24,073 bases of DNA from Porphyromonadaceae bacterium UBA7141. GTDB taxonomy: Bacteria > Bacteroidota > Bacteroidia > Bacteroidales > Muribaculaceae. The stretch's first letter is position 1, and each line of letters opens with the position of its first letter. The notes under the pieces are model-generated. The model saw only the letters and a list, made by a program, of their open reading frames with translations. It was not told where the DNA came from and did no database searches. A program made the translations under genes and the position numbers. This document shows, one piece after another, positions 8,464-15,839 of the stretch. The DNA lies in contig DKWX01000067.1 of the NCBI GenBank assembly GCA_002491945.1, positions 1 through 24,073 of the forward strand, in the 5' to 3' direction.

Positions 8464-8775
8464 ATGCCGACACCGACAGCTGCCATATTGGCTGAAATTC
8501 ACAGCAGAATCTGCGGCATCGCCGCAAAGCGAGACGCCGCTGAAGCACGCATCCGCAGTCTTGAGACAGAGCTGGCCGACACCAAAGCCGAACTGGCCGA
8601 CACCAAAGCCGAACTGCACAAGGCCCGCCTCGATGCTGAATATCTGACTCTCTCCCACCGTCTGGCAGATTCACCAGAGGCTCTCCTTACAGCACGCCAT
8701 CTTCTGGCATCTCTGATTCGAAAGGTGGACAGTGCGATCAATCTGGTAAAAAACGACCCTGCCGATGAGACATAA
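8464..8775 (+). CDS. Small coiled-coil protein upstream of zapA (ZapB-like in form)
   Basis: This 103-residue protein has no signal peptide or membrane segment. Its centre (about 20-65) is a predicted coiled coil. It includes a perfect 21-nt tandem duplication at 8572-8613 that encodes the heptad LADTKAE twice, giving the run ELADTKAELADTKAEL. The C-terminal part (SPEALLTARHLLASLIRKVDSAINLV) is also amphipathic. It lies 89 bp upstream of zapA on the same strand, which suggests co-transcription and a role with the division ring. Calling it a functional ZapB is inference from position and coiled-coil form only, because no diagnostic motif is visible. Confidence 0.7.
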   Translation: MPTPTAAILAEIHSRICGIAAKRDAAEARIRSLETELADTKAELADTKAELHKARLDAEYLTLSHRLADSPEALLTARHLLASLIRKVDSAINLVKNDPADET

Positions 8776-8864
8776 CACTCTTTCTCCCCGCTCTTTCATC
8801 CCCCTCCTCCTCCACACCGGAATCACATACCGTTTCCCTCTCTTCTCACTCAGGTTTCCACACA

Positions 8865-9200
8865 ATGGCGACTCAAAAGGATACAGTAAAGATTGAAATC
8901 AACATAGCAGGCGAGTTTATAATGCTCACCGTGCCCTACGACAAGCAGGACAGTGTGCGCGAATGCGAAAAGGCCATCAACGACCTTTATTCACAATGGC
9001 GTCGGAAGTTTCCGAGAAAAACTCCTTCCGAACTCATAGCCATGATAGCCTATCAGTACGCCTCCTTCTTTCTTGAGCTTTCGGGACGTTATGACGCTCT
9101 GACCGCCGAACTGCATTCCATCAGCGACGACCTCGACCGTCTCGCACAAGGGGAGCAGCCGCAGGCCTCTCTCCCGGATTCAGAAGGCGAACCGTACTGA
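8865..9200 (+). CDS. zapA: Cell division protein ZapA
   Basis: This 111-residue ZapA-family protein binds FtsZ and promotes protofilament bundling at the division site in the cytoplasm. The N-terminal half has the strand pattern VKIEINIAGEFIMLTVP followed by DSVRECEKAINDLYSQWRRKF. A helix SELIAMIAYQYASFFLELSG comes next, the typical ZapA dimerisation layout. The last 20 residues (QGEQPQASLPDSEGEPY) are a disordered acidic tail. It follows the coiled-coil gene after a pyrimidine-rich spacer and is followed by a structured intergenic region and rny. The zapA/rny neighbourhood is common in Bacteroidales as I know it. Confidence 0.88.
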   Translation: MATQKDTVKIEINIAGEFIMLTVPYDKQDSVRECEKAINDLYSQWRRKFPRKTPSELIAMIAYQYASFFLELSGRYDALTAELHSISDDLDRLAQGEQPQASLPDSEGEPY

Positions 9201-9201
9201 A

Positions 9202-9420
9202 TAGTTTTCTCCCGGTCCCACGGCACCCAGCCTCCTCCGGATAGCCGTATTGCCGGCAATTCTGTCATTACAGCCCTTTTTATCCCATCACCCTGCCACC
9301 GTGTGGAACCGACCGCCGCAACGCGCCCTCAGCGCGTCGGCAGCGGAGCGTCTCCACGCGGTTTTCGTCATCCCCCTCCGGCAAGTGGGAGCAGAGCCGG
9401 ACTGACACCGGCGTGCCGAT
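9202..9420 (+). ncRNA. Structured zapA-rny intergenic region, candidate 6S-like RNA
   Basis: The region contains a large imperfect hairpin at 9298-9362. Its outer 10-bp stem pairs ACCGTGTGGA with TCCACGCGGT. An inner CCGC/GCGG helix lies at 9313/9343, and a perfect ACGCGC/GCGCGT tip helix at 9321-9337 has loop CCTCA. A -7-like TAGTTTTC sits at 9202-9209, so a transcript could start near 9214. A possible closing stem pairs TCCCAC (9216-9221) with GTGGGA (9385-9390). In E. coli the 6S gene ssrS lies directly after zapA, and 6S-type RNAs exist in Bacteroidales. The long hairpin with bulges and this position fit, but I cannot confirm the 6S fold. It may instead be the zapA terminator region: a smaller hairpin, CTGT/ACAG at 9262-9273, is followed by CCCTTTTT. 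Confidence 0.3.
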
Positions 9421-9491
9421 GCCATCAGACATATGATTAACCTTAAACTCATGTAAATCATTTAATAACCCCCAACATCCGAAATCATATC

Positions 9492-11033
9492 ATGGATATA
9501 GCAATCTGGATAATATGCGTGCTTGCCGGGCTGGCCATAGGCTACTTTACAGCCTCATGGCTAAGCAAAAAGCAGGCACTTTCAAGAGCTAACGTCATAA
9601 TCGACGAGGCCAACCGCGAAGCGGAAGTAATCAAAGAAAAGACAATCCTCAAGTCGCGTGAGGAGGGGCTGAAAATCGAAGCTGACGCAGAGCGCAACGC
9701 TTCACAGCGTCTGGCAAAAGTGCAGACTGCCGAAGCCCGTGCGAAGCAGCGCGAAATGCAGCTCAACCAGCAGCAGGGCGACCTCAACCGCCGGAAGAAG
9801 GAAGTCGATGCCCGCTCGTCGGTACTCGATGCCAAAGAGCACGCTATCGAGGCGCGACACAACGAATTGGAGCAGCTGGTGAGCGAAGCGCGTACCGAAC
9901 TTGAGCGCATCTCCGGCCTCTCGGTCGACGAGGCGCGAGAGAAACTCGTCGAGTCGCTGAAAGACGAGGCAAAAACCCAGGCCGCCGGCTATATCAACGA
10001 CATCATCGACGACGCAAAGCTCACTGCCTCTAAAGAAGCCAAGCGAATCGTAATACAGTCGATACAGCGTGTGGCCACTGAGACTGCCATCGAGAACTCT
10101 GTGACAGTATTCCACATCGACAACGATGAAATCAAAGGGCGCATCATCGGTCGGGAAGGGCGCAACATTCGTGCCCTTGAAGCCGCCACAGGGATTGAAA
10201 TCATCGTCGATGACACACCGGAAGCCATCGTACTCTCCGGGTTCGACCCCGTGCGCCGCGAGATAGCGCGTCTGGCTCTGCACCAGCTCGTGGTCGACGG
10301 ACGCATACACCCGGCCCGTATCGAGGAAGTGGTGGCCAAAGTGCGCCGACAGGTGGAAGAAGAGATTATCGAGACCGGCAAACGCACGGCTATCGACCTC
10401 GGCATACATGGGCTCCACCCTGAACTGATACGCATGGTGGGCAAGATGAAATATCGCTCTTCCTATGGTCAGAACCTGCTGCAGCATGCCCGCGAGACAG
10501 CCAATCTATGTGCCGTAATGGCTTCCGAACTCGGACTGAACCCCAAAAAGGCCCGCCGCGCCGGTCTGCTGCATGACATAGGCAAAGTGCCCGACGACGA
10601 GCCGGAACTCCCCCACGCTCTGCTCGGCATGAAACTGGCCGAAAAGTATAAGGAAAAACCGGAAATCTGCAACGCCATCGGCGCCCATCACGATGAGGTG
10701 GAAATGACATCGCTGCTGGCTCCGATCGTTCAGGTGTGCGACGCGATATCCGGTGCACGTCCAGGTGTGCGGCGTGAAATCGTCGAGGCATACATCAAGC
10801 GTCTCAACGACCTCGAGCAGCTTGCCCTGTCTTATCCGGGAGTAATAAAGACATACGCCATCCAGGCCGGACGCGAACTGCGTGTCATCGTGGGAGCCGA
10901 CAAGATTACCGACGACGAGACTGAAAAACTCTCGGCCGAAATAGCCAAGAAAATCCAGGATGAGATGACTTATCCGGGACAGGTGAAAATCACCGTCATT
11001 CGTGAGACCCGCGCCGTGGCTTTCGCGAAGTAA
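9492..11033 (+). CDS. rny: Ribonuclease Y
   Basis: This 513-residue membrane-anchored endoribonuclease starts bulk mRNA decay. A single N-terminal membrane helix (residues 3-21, IAIWIICVLAGLAIGYFTA) is followed by a long coiled coil (about 28-160). A KH domain contains GRIIGREGRNIRALE at 216-230, and an HD domain follows. Predicted metal-binding residues are H332 (LLQHARETA), H361-D362 (LLHDIGK), H399-H400-D401 (GAHHDE) and D417 (QVCDAIS). Length is the usual ~515. The start is fixed by the membrane helix. The PSP1/RicT-like gene begins only 17 bp after the stop, so the two are probably co-transcribed. No clear promoter is visible in 9421-9491. Confidence 0.95.
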   Translation: MDIAIWIICVLAGLAIGYFTASWLSKKQALSRANVIIDEANREAEVIKEKTILKSREEGLKIEADAERNASQRLAKVQTAEARAKQREMQLNQQQGDLNRRKKEVDARSSVLDAKEHAIEARHNELEQLVSEARTELERISGLSVDEAREKLVESLKDEAKTQAAGYINDIIDDAKLTASKEAKRIVIQSIQRVATETAIENSVTVFHIDNDEIKGRIIGREGRNIRALEAATGIEIIVDDTPEAIVLSGFDPVRREIARLALHQLVVDGRIHPARIEEVVAKVRRQVEEEIIETGKRTAIDLGIHGLHPELIRMVGKMKYRSSYGQNLLQHARETANLCAVMASELGLNPKKARRAGLLHDIGKVPDDEPELPHALLGMKLAEKYKEKPEICNAIGAHHDEVEMTSLLAPIVQVCDAISGARPGVRREIVEAYIKRLNDLEQLALSYPGVIKTYAIQAGRELRVIVGADKITDDETEKLSAEIAKKIQDEMTYPGQVKITVIRETRAVAFAK

Positions 11034-11050
11034 GCACTGAGGCAGCTCCT

Positions 11051-12487
11051 ATGAAACATGAAAAAATCGACCTCCGGGGGACTCTCCATGTCACCGACTG
11101 GCTGGAAGGGATACACTACGCCCCGGAGCCGGAGACGGAAATCGTGCAGGTGCTCTTCAAGAACACTCGCTCTGCCTTCTACCGCAACCCCGACAATATC
11201 CGCCTGCGCAAAGGCGACTGGGTGGCCGTAGAGGCCGCGCCCGGTCACGACATCGGGCAGGTGATGCTCACCGGTCCGCTGGTGAGGATTCAGATGAAGA
11301 AAGCCAACGTGACGCCCGATGCCGAGATGAAGCGGATTTTCCGAAAGGCCTCTGAGGCTGACATCGAGAAATTCCACGAGGCCCGTGCCCGTGAGCATGA
11401 GACTATGATTCTATCTCGCCAGATCGCCGCCGAACTCGGACTGAACATGAAAATCGGCGATGTGGAGTATCAGGGAGACGGCGCAAAGGCCATATTCTAC
11501 TATATCGCCGACGAGCGTGTGGACTTCCGCAAACTCATACGCATTCTGGCCGACACTTTCAAGATCCGCATCGAAATGAAACAGATCGGCGCCCGGCAGG
11601 AAGCCGGCAGAATAGGCGGAATCGGTCCGTGCGGCCGCCCTCTGTGCTGCTCGTCATGGATGTCGAAGTTTGTATCAGTTGGCACTGGAGCGGCCCGCGT
11701 GCAGGACCTTTCGATGAATCCGCAGAAACTGGCCGGACAGTGCGGCAAGCTGAAGTGCTGCCTCAACTTTGAGACCGACACCTATGCCGAAGCCGCACGC
11801 CAGATGCCTCCGCGCGATGCCGTGCTGATGACGCAGGATGCCGACTACTACCAGTTCAAGACCGACATTCTGGCACGCACCATCACATACTCCACCGACA
11901 AGCATCTGGCCGTCAATCTGGTTACAATCACCGCAGCGAGGGCTTTCGAGATTATTGAGACCAACAGGCAGGGTCTTAAAGTAGAGAGGCTTGAAGCTGA
12001 AGCACCAAAGACCGAACCGGCCAAGGAATTTGTCGAACTTGTGGGACAGGATTCTCTCACCCGGTTCGATAAATCAGGACGGAGCATCAAGAAGAAGCGG
12101 AGTTCTAAAAGCAATACGTCTCAGAACGAGAACAAAGGACAACGAGGCGGCGAACAGAAAGGACGCACCGCCGGCGCCGAACACCAGAACGCCCCCGAGA
12201 TGAAAGGGAAACAACGCCAGCAGGGACCCGAACGCCGACGAAACTCCGGTGAACAGCGAAACTCCGGTGATGCTGAAAGACAGCGGCAGCAGCCACGACA
12301 GCAACCGCCACGGCAGCAGCAGCGCCAACAGCGGCAGCAATCCAAGGATAATCCTAAAGAGCGCTCTGACCGTCAGCCTAAAGAGCGTAATGAGACTTCC
12401 AGGCGTCATGAGAGCGGCAACCCTAAATTCCAGAAGCCCCGCAAACCCAAGACTCCGAAACCGGACAGCAACAGCAATGAAAAATAG
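11051..12487 (+). CDS. ricT: PSP1-domain protein, RicT/YaaT-like, with long basic low-complexity tail
   Basis: This 478-residue protein has a PSP1 core at about 30-260. It includes GDWVAVEAAPGHDIGQV, DYF-like RVDFRKLIRILADTFKIRIEM and the signature GGIGPCGRPLCCSSW. The six cysteines C194, C199, C200, C231, C236 and C237 lie in two clusters. In Bacillus the homologue RicT (YaaT) forms a [4Fe-4S] complex with RicA and RicF that modulates RNase Y cleavage, so its place right after rny is meaningful. No RicA or RicF gene is in the window. After about residue 345 the chain becomes a disordered basic tail with an RGG-like patch and long Gln/Arg/Pro runs, absent from compact RicT proteins. Its end overlaps the gldH-like start by 11 bp. 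Confidence 0.85.
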   Translation: MKHEKIDLRGTLHVTDWLEGIHYAPEPETEIVQVLFKNTRSAFYRNPDNIRLRKGDWVAVEAAPGHDIGQVMLTGPLVRIQMKKANVTPDAEMKRIFRKASEADIEKFHEARAREHETMILSRQIAAELGLNMKIGDVEYQGDGAKAIFYYIADERVDFRKLIRILADTFKIRIEMKQIGARQEAGRIGGIGPCGRPLCCSSWMSKFVSVGTGAARVQDLSMNPQKLAGQCGKLKCCLNFETDTYAEAARQMPPRDAVLMTQDADYYQFKTDILARTITYSTDKHLAVNLVTITAARAFEIIETNRQGLKVERLEAEAPKTEPAKEFVELVGQDSLTRFDKSGRSIKKKRSSKSNTSQNENKGQRGGEQKGRTAGAEHQNAPEMKGKQRQQGPERRRNSGEQRNSGDAERQRQQPRQQPPRQQQRQQRQQSKDNPKERSDRQPKERNETSRRHESGNPKFQKPRKPKTPKPDSNSNEK

Positions 12488-13022
12488 ACTTCGTTTATAT
12501 CAATCTACATGGTGGGCGGCATTTATGCTGCCTGCCATGCTTTTTACAGCTTGTCGGAACGACCTTCAATGGACCGGCACCGTCAACATCCCCTCCGGAG
12601 GATGGACCGATGAGATGCCGGTTGTGTTCGAACTTGACCCGCAGGCATACCTCGCGCCGGAATCCAACAGGTTTGCCGAAATGACCTCCCGGGCAATAGG
12701 CGACACTCTGCCACGACTCTACGGGCACTATAATGCCCGCCTGTCGCTGCGATACTCCGACGACTGCAACGCCAGCAGCCTGCGCATTGCCACAGAACTC
12801 GCATCGCTCGACCGCGATATCACAACCGACACAATCGCCGTCACTCTTTTCAATCCCGACGGCTCGCCGGTCAGCCCCGGACGATATGGCATAAATGAAA
12901 CTTCTATACTCCTCCCCCCGTCATTTTGTGTAACCCGGGGCACCACCCTCACCGTAACTCCCATCTCCTATTCGACTCCCATAGAGGGTTTGCTGTCTGT
13001 ATCACTCATTCTCTCCCAATGA
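12477..13022 (+). CDS. gldH: GldH-like gliding motility family lipoprotein
   Basis: The frame is open from 12249, but the ATG at 12477 begins a lipoprotein signal (MKNRLRLYQST... MLFTAC, Cys at 26), giving 181 residues. It overlaps the preceding gene by 11 bp, a sign of translational coupling. Features fitting GldH are the early GGWTDEMPVVFEL segment (Trp, then strand), a central beta-rich region, and the C-terminal pattern ISYSTPIEGLLSVSLIL, like the conserved end of GldH. A GldH gene directly after a PSP1 gene is a known Bacteroidetes arrangement. In motile relatives it belongs to the gliding/T9SS set. In non-motile gut species the role is unclear. Similarity by eye is moderate. Confidence 0.65.
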   Translation: MKNRLRLYQSTWWAAFMLPAMLFTACRNDLQWTGTVNIPSGGWTDEMPVVFELDPQAYLAPESNRFAEMTSRAIGDTLPRLYGHYNARLSLRYSDDCNASSLRIATELASLDRDITTDTIAVTLFNPDGSPVSPGRYGINETSILLPPSFCVTRGTTLTVTPISYSTPIEGLLSVSLILSQ

Positions 13023-13154
13023 ATGGCCGACACTATCAGACGACATGATTCCACACTCCTACGGTCACATTTTCCACAACTCACATATACAGTTGACAAT
13101 CAATTCACTAACGCATCAAAACACCAAAATCTACATTAAATAATGATATATAAC

Positions 13155-13178
13155 TATGTTTTACAACATATTTTTATT
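13155..13178 (+). terminator. Weak A/T-rich hairpin with T-run after gldH
   Basis: TATGTT at 13155-13160 pairs with AACATA at 13165-13170 and is followed by TTTTTATT. The stem is weak, but the T-run and the position downstream of the gldH-like gene fit an intrinsic terminator. The 130 bp before it are A/T-rich with no other feature. Its T-run overlaps the -33 box of the next promoter. Confidence 0.45.
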
Positions 13179-13207
13179 GCAGATTCCGGGAACAATTTCT
13201 AACTTTG
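13177..13207 (+). promoter_or_regulatory. Promoter of an orphan transcript
   Basis: TTG at 13177-13179 and TAACTTTG at 13200-13207 are 20 bp apart and fit the Bacteroidetes promoter pattern. Transcription should start near 13213. No protein gene longer than 22 codons follows on this strand before the terminator at 13499. Confidence 0.65.
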
Positions 13208-13315
13208 CAACGTTTTTAAAGCAAATGAGGCCAATAAAGGATTGGTCTTTAGGTTCAACTTTTTACCATAAGTGCCGACATACGGCACAATAGGTATTTA
13301 TTAAATTCTTATGTT

Positions 13316-13384
13316 ATGAAGCACATAATGAAAAAAGTAGCCATGTGGTATTTCCACACTGCTGCAGAGGCTTACGAAATGTAA
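13316..13384 (+). CDS. 22-codon leader-peptide-like small ORF
   Basis: An ATG at 13316 opens a 22-residue frame ending in TAA at 13382-13384. It begins MKHIMKKVAM, carries the consecutive residues Trp-Tyr-Phe-His at codons 11-14 and ends AAEAYEM. A Met-Leu-stop mini-frame at 13311-13319 overlaps its start through ATGA. The aromatic cluster recalls leader peptides that sense amino-acid supply, but each residue occurs once and no aromatic biosynthesis gene follows. An internal ATG at 13328 is an alternative start. Translation is inferred only from position inside the promoter-terminator unit. Confidence 0.35.
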   Translation: MKHIMKKVAMWYFHTAAEAYEM

Positions 13385-13498
13385 AGGCCCATCACTCTTC
13401 GGCCGTCCATGACGGTGTCACTCTACAGTCAGTTGAGTTCACTCGATGTCATCCACGGAAGAAGATCCTGCAAGACAATTCAGATTATAAAACTAAAC

Positions 13499-13523
13499 CC
13501 GCCTCCGGAAGGCGGATTTTTTT
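13499..13523 (+). terminator. Strong intrinsic terminator, likely bidirectional
   Basis: CCGCCT at 13499-13504 pairs with AGGCGG at 13510-13515 (loop CCGGA), followed by A and seven T on the + strand. On the - strand the same stem is followed by GTTTAGTTTTAT, so it can also end the acyl-CoA synthetase transcript coming from the right. Confidence 0.85.
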
Positions 13524-13539
13524 ATGCCGGTTCAGCCGG

Positions 13540-13578
13540 CAAGGCCCGCGCCTCCTGAATCAGGAAGCGTGGGCCTTG
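13540..13578 (-). terminator. Hairpin spanning the stop codon of the acyl-CoA synthetase gene
   Basis: An outer 12-bp stem (13540-13551 with 13567-13578, one G-T pair) and an inner 5-bp stem (TCCTG/CAGGA around loop AAT) form a 39-nt hairpin. It includes the last five sense codons and the TGA of the - strand gene. A smaller GCCGG/CCGGC hairpin and the bidirectional terminator at 13499-13523 follow it on the - strand, so three hairpins are stacked between the convergent units. Confidence 0.6.
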
Positions 13579-15248
13579 TCGCAGTCAGAGTCGCGGAGCT
13601 TATGGTTGGCACGAATCTCCACTCGGCGTATCTTGCCGCTTATGGTCTTGGGCAATTCCTCTACAAATTCCACCACACGCGGATACTTGTAGGGAGCCGT
13701 AGTGGCCTTGACATGACACTGGAGTTCCTCTATAAGAGCCTTCTCATCGCATCCGCGATACTCCTCGGCGAGCACCACCGTGGCCTTCACAAGCTGCCCG
13801 CGCACCGGATCGGGCACACCGGTTATGGCACATTCCACCACCGCCGGATGACTCATCAACGAATTCTCCACCTCAAACGGACCGATACGATAGCCAGATG
13901 ACTTGATTACATCATCGGCCCGACCGACGAAGCGGAAATACCCCTCGGCATCGCGCGTAGCCACATCGCCGGTGCGGTATACTCCTCCGCTATGGGCCTT
14001 CAGCGTCAACGCTTCATCATATAGATACTCACGGAACAGCCCCAGCGGTCGCTCGCCATTAGTATGAATCACTATCTCTCCCTCCTCGCCCGGGGCACAC
14101 GACTCCCCTTCGGCATTCACTAAATCGATATGATAGGCAGGCGACGGCACTCCCATGCTTCCGGGATGTGGCTTCATCCAGGGGAATGTACCAATGGTCA
14201 GAGTGGTCTCTGTCTGCCCGAATCCCTCGCGTATGTCAAGGCCGGTAAGTTCTTTCCACCGCTTGAATACACTTGGATTCATCGCCTCTCCCGCAGTGGT
14301 GCAGTACTCAAGGGATGAAAGATCATATTTCGCCACATCTTCAAGTATCATGAAACGATAGATGGTGGGAGGAGCGCAAAAGGATGTGATCTGATGGCGC
14401 TCCATATGCTCGAGCAGGTCGGCGGCGCGGAATTTCTCGAAGTCATAGACATACACATTGGCTCCGGCAATCCATTGCCCGTAGAGTTTGCCCCATACGG
14501 CCTTCCCCCACCCCGTATCGGCCACAGTGAGATGCAGCGACCCCTCATGCAGGTTATGCCAGTATTTTCCGGTGATGATATGTCCCAGAGGATAAAGGAA
14601 ATCGTGGGCCACCATTTTGGGTTCTCCTGTAGTGCCGGACGTGAAGTAAAGCAACGAGATATCCTCATTCCGGTTGACGCGCAACGGACGCCGGAATGCG
14701 GGAGCCTCCGCAACTCCGGCATTAAAATCACTCCACCCCTCGGGCACATCCGGCCCGGTGCTGACACATACCTCCAGAGTCGGGCAATCGGGGCATGCCT
14801 TACGCACATGGGATGTGACTTCGGATTCGCCGACTGTCACAACAGCCTTTATACGCGCGGCATTGCAACGGTACACGATATCCTTGGCCGTCAGCAGATG
14901 CGTGGCCGGAATGGCCACGGCGCCAAGCTTGTGAAGTGCAAGAATCGAAAACCAGAACTGCCACCGACGCTTTAGAATCAGCATCACCTTGTCGCCCCGA
15001 CCTATGCCGAGAGTCTGGAAAAACGATGCCGTGCGGTCTGATTCACGCTTCATGTCGGCAAAAGTGAACTGCCGCTCGAAGCCACTGTCGTCAGTCCAGA
15101 GAAGTGCCGGCTTCGTGGGATCGGTATCGGCCCATTCATCAACAACGTCATATGCAAAATTAAAACATTCCGGCACATTTACCTTGTAGTTTTCATTGAA
15201 GTCAGCCATTGAACTGAACTCCGTCTGCCTGAGAAATTTTTCCAACAT
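13560..15248 (-). CDS. Acyl-CoA synthetase (AMP-forming), medium-chain/acetyl type
   Basis: This 562-residue ANL-superfamily ligase activates a carboxylic acid with ATP to an acyl-adenylate and then to acyl-CoA. The P-loop-like motif YFTSGTTGEPK lies at 201-211. Downstream motifs are TAGEAMNPSVFKRW, EGFGQTETT, YRTGDVA and GRADDVIKSSGYRIGPFEVE. The C-terminal catalytic lysine is K539 in PKTISGKIRR. The set and spacing resemble the ACSM/medium-chain group, and the N-terminus (MLEKFLRQTEFSS...NVPECFNFAYDVVDEWA) matches Bacteroidales relatives, supporting the start at 15248. The substrate is not fixed by sequence; short- or medium-chain fatty acids are likely. It is a single-gene unit between a putative promoter near 15407-15441 and stacked hairpins at its end. 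Confidence 0.9.
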   Translation of the reverse strand: MLEKFLRQTEFSSMADFNENYKVNVPECFNFAYDVVDEWADTDPTKPALLWTDDSGFERQFTFADMKRESDRTASFFQTLGIGRGDKVMLILKRRWQFWFSILALHKLGAVAIPATHLLTAKDIVYRCNAARIKAVVTVGESEVTSHVRKACPDCPTLEVCVSTGPDVPEGWSDFNAGVAEAPAFRRPLRVNRNEDISLLYFTSGTTGEPKMVAHDFLYPLGHIITGKYWHNLHEGSLHLTVADTGWGKAVWGKLYGQWIAGANVYVYDFEKFRAADLLEHMERHQITSFCAPPTIYRFMILEDVAKYDLSSLEYCTTAGEAMNPSVFKRWKELTGLDIREGFGQTETTLTIGTFPWMKPHPGSMGVPSPAYHIDLVNAEGESCAPGEEGEIVIHTNGERPLGLFREYLYDEALTLKAHSGGVYRTGDVATRDAEGYFRFVGRADDVIKSSGYRIGPFEVENSLMSHPAVVECAITGVPDPVRGQLVKATVVLAEEYRGCDEKALIEELQCHVKATTAPYKYPRVVEFVEELPKTISGKIRRVEIRANHKLRDSDCDKAHAS

Positions 15249-15406
15249 CTTTTCTACCTTTTTAAGTGGATAAACCTGTGTAACTCATCTACGTCACCTC
15301 TACTCTATATGAGGCAACGAAATTGATTTTTTAAGCAAGTGTCTCTTATAGCGTCCGGAATCACTTCCGTATTCCGCTGATGGCAATCACAAAAAATATG
15401 CGACTG

Positions 15407-15441
15407 CAAAGATTATAAAAAAAATCCACACCACCAACAAA
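15407..15441 (-). promoter_or_regulatory. Possible promoter of the acyl-CoA synthetase gene
   Basis: On the - strand TAATCTTTG (15415-15407, one base longer than TAnnTTTG) is preceded at 22 bp by TTTG (15441-15438). Both boxes deviate a little from the consensus. A start near 15400 would give a leader of about 150 nt with no recognised riboswitch. Confidence 0.35.
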
Positions 15442-15674
15442 AAGATAAAATATTTTTCAATCCCGCACACAACGGATTTATAAGTGCAATAATCCACTAC
15501 ACAAAGCGGCAACAATTGTGCAAAATCTCACATATGGACATACCCGCCTTCACATTCCCCGGCCACGTTTCGCCATAACGGGTCGGCATCCTTGCCGCCA
15601 CAGAGCATCACACGCAGTAAGAAAAAATTTCCTTTCACTTCATTTGGATTCTGACACGTTCTTCTTTCCCCCCC
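15442..15674. other. Non-coding spacer, no recognised feature
   Basis: A/T-rich then C-rich sequence between the acyl-CoA synthetase promoter area and the long hairpin at 15675. A 91-residue frame crosses it (15518-15793) but has no signal, domain or plausible start context and runs through the hairpin, so I do not call it a gene. Confidence 0.5.
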
Positions 15675-15724
15675 CAAAGACAGATGGCCTCCATTGCATT
15701 CACAATGGCGGCCATCTGTCTTTG
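15675..15724 (-). terminator. Long hairpin, likely terminator downstream of the fimbrial operon
   Basis: A 15-bp perfect stem (CAAAGACAGATGGCC at 15675-15689 with its complement at 15710-15724) continues after one mismatch into a CCATTG/CAATGG helix with a 6-nt loop. TCTTTG closes one arm. On the - strand it is followed by a run of G rather than T. It lies about 160 bp beyond the last fimbrial gene, so it may end that operon or protect its 3' end. Confidence 0.5.
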
Positions 15725-15839
15725 CCCTGCTTATATTTCATGATTGATTACGGAGAAGAGCGCGATATGCTCTTCCAGCCTCTCTTTGCATGAAGTGCCG
15801 CATCCGCGACAATCCAGGCAGTCGCCTCAACGGCATCCT

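Larger units (their letters stand above)
13213..13524 (+). ncRNA. Putative ~310-nt structured transcript carrying a leader-peptide-like ORF
   Basis: The unit is bounded by a promoter (13177-13207) and a strong terminator (13499-13523). The 5' part can form two hairpins: AGGCCAAT/ATTGGTCT at 13228-13248 (one G-T pair, loop AAAGG) and GTGCCG/CGGCAC at 13272-13288 (loop ACATA). A third, TTATGT/ACATAA, would cover the start codon of the small ORF. After the ORF there is CCGTC/GACGG at about 13401-13413. The layout looks like an attenuated leader, or a small RNA with a peptide, but the expected downstream gene is missing. It lacks obvious RNase P, SRP or tmRNA signatures. The family is not recognised. 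Confidence 0.5.

Noticed and set aside
9702..10487. 261-residue open frame on the - strand
   Set aside because: It lies entirely opposite the conserved KH/HD and coiled-coil parts of rny and has no recognisable domain; a codon-bias shadow.
12249..12476. Upstream extension of the GldH-like frame to 257 residues
   Set aside because: The extra 76 residues are out-of-frame translation of the RicT-like tail; the ATG at 12477 gives a proper lipoprotein signal.
12240..12480. Possible repeat array or CRISPR-like tract in the RicT-like gene tail
   Set aside because: The CAG/CGG-rich repeats are codon-level low complexity encoding Gln/Arg runs, with no regular spacer structure.
13213..13524. tmRNA, RNase P RNA or SRP RNA
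   Set aside because: The small ORF does not end in the ALAA-type tag, no tRNA-like end is present, and RNase P or SRP core motifs were not found.
13345..13692. 115-residue frame on the + strand
   Set aside because: It runs through the strong terminator at 13499-13523 and into the antisense of the acyl-CoA synthetase gene.
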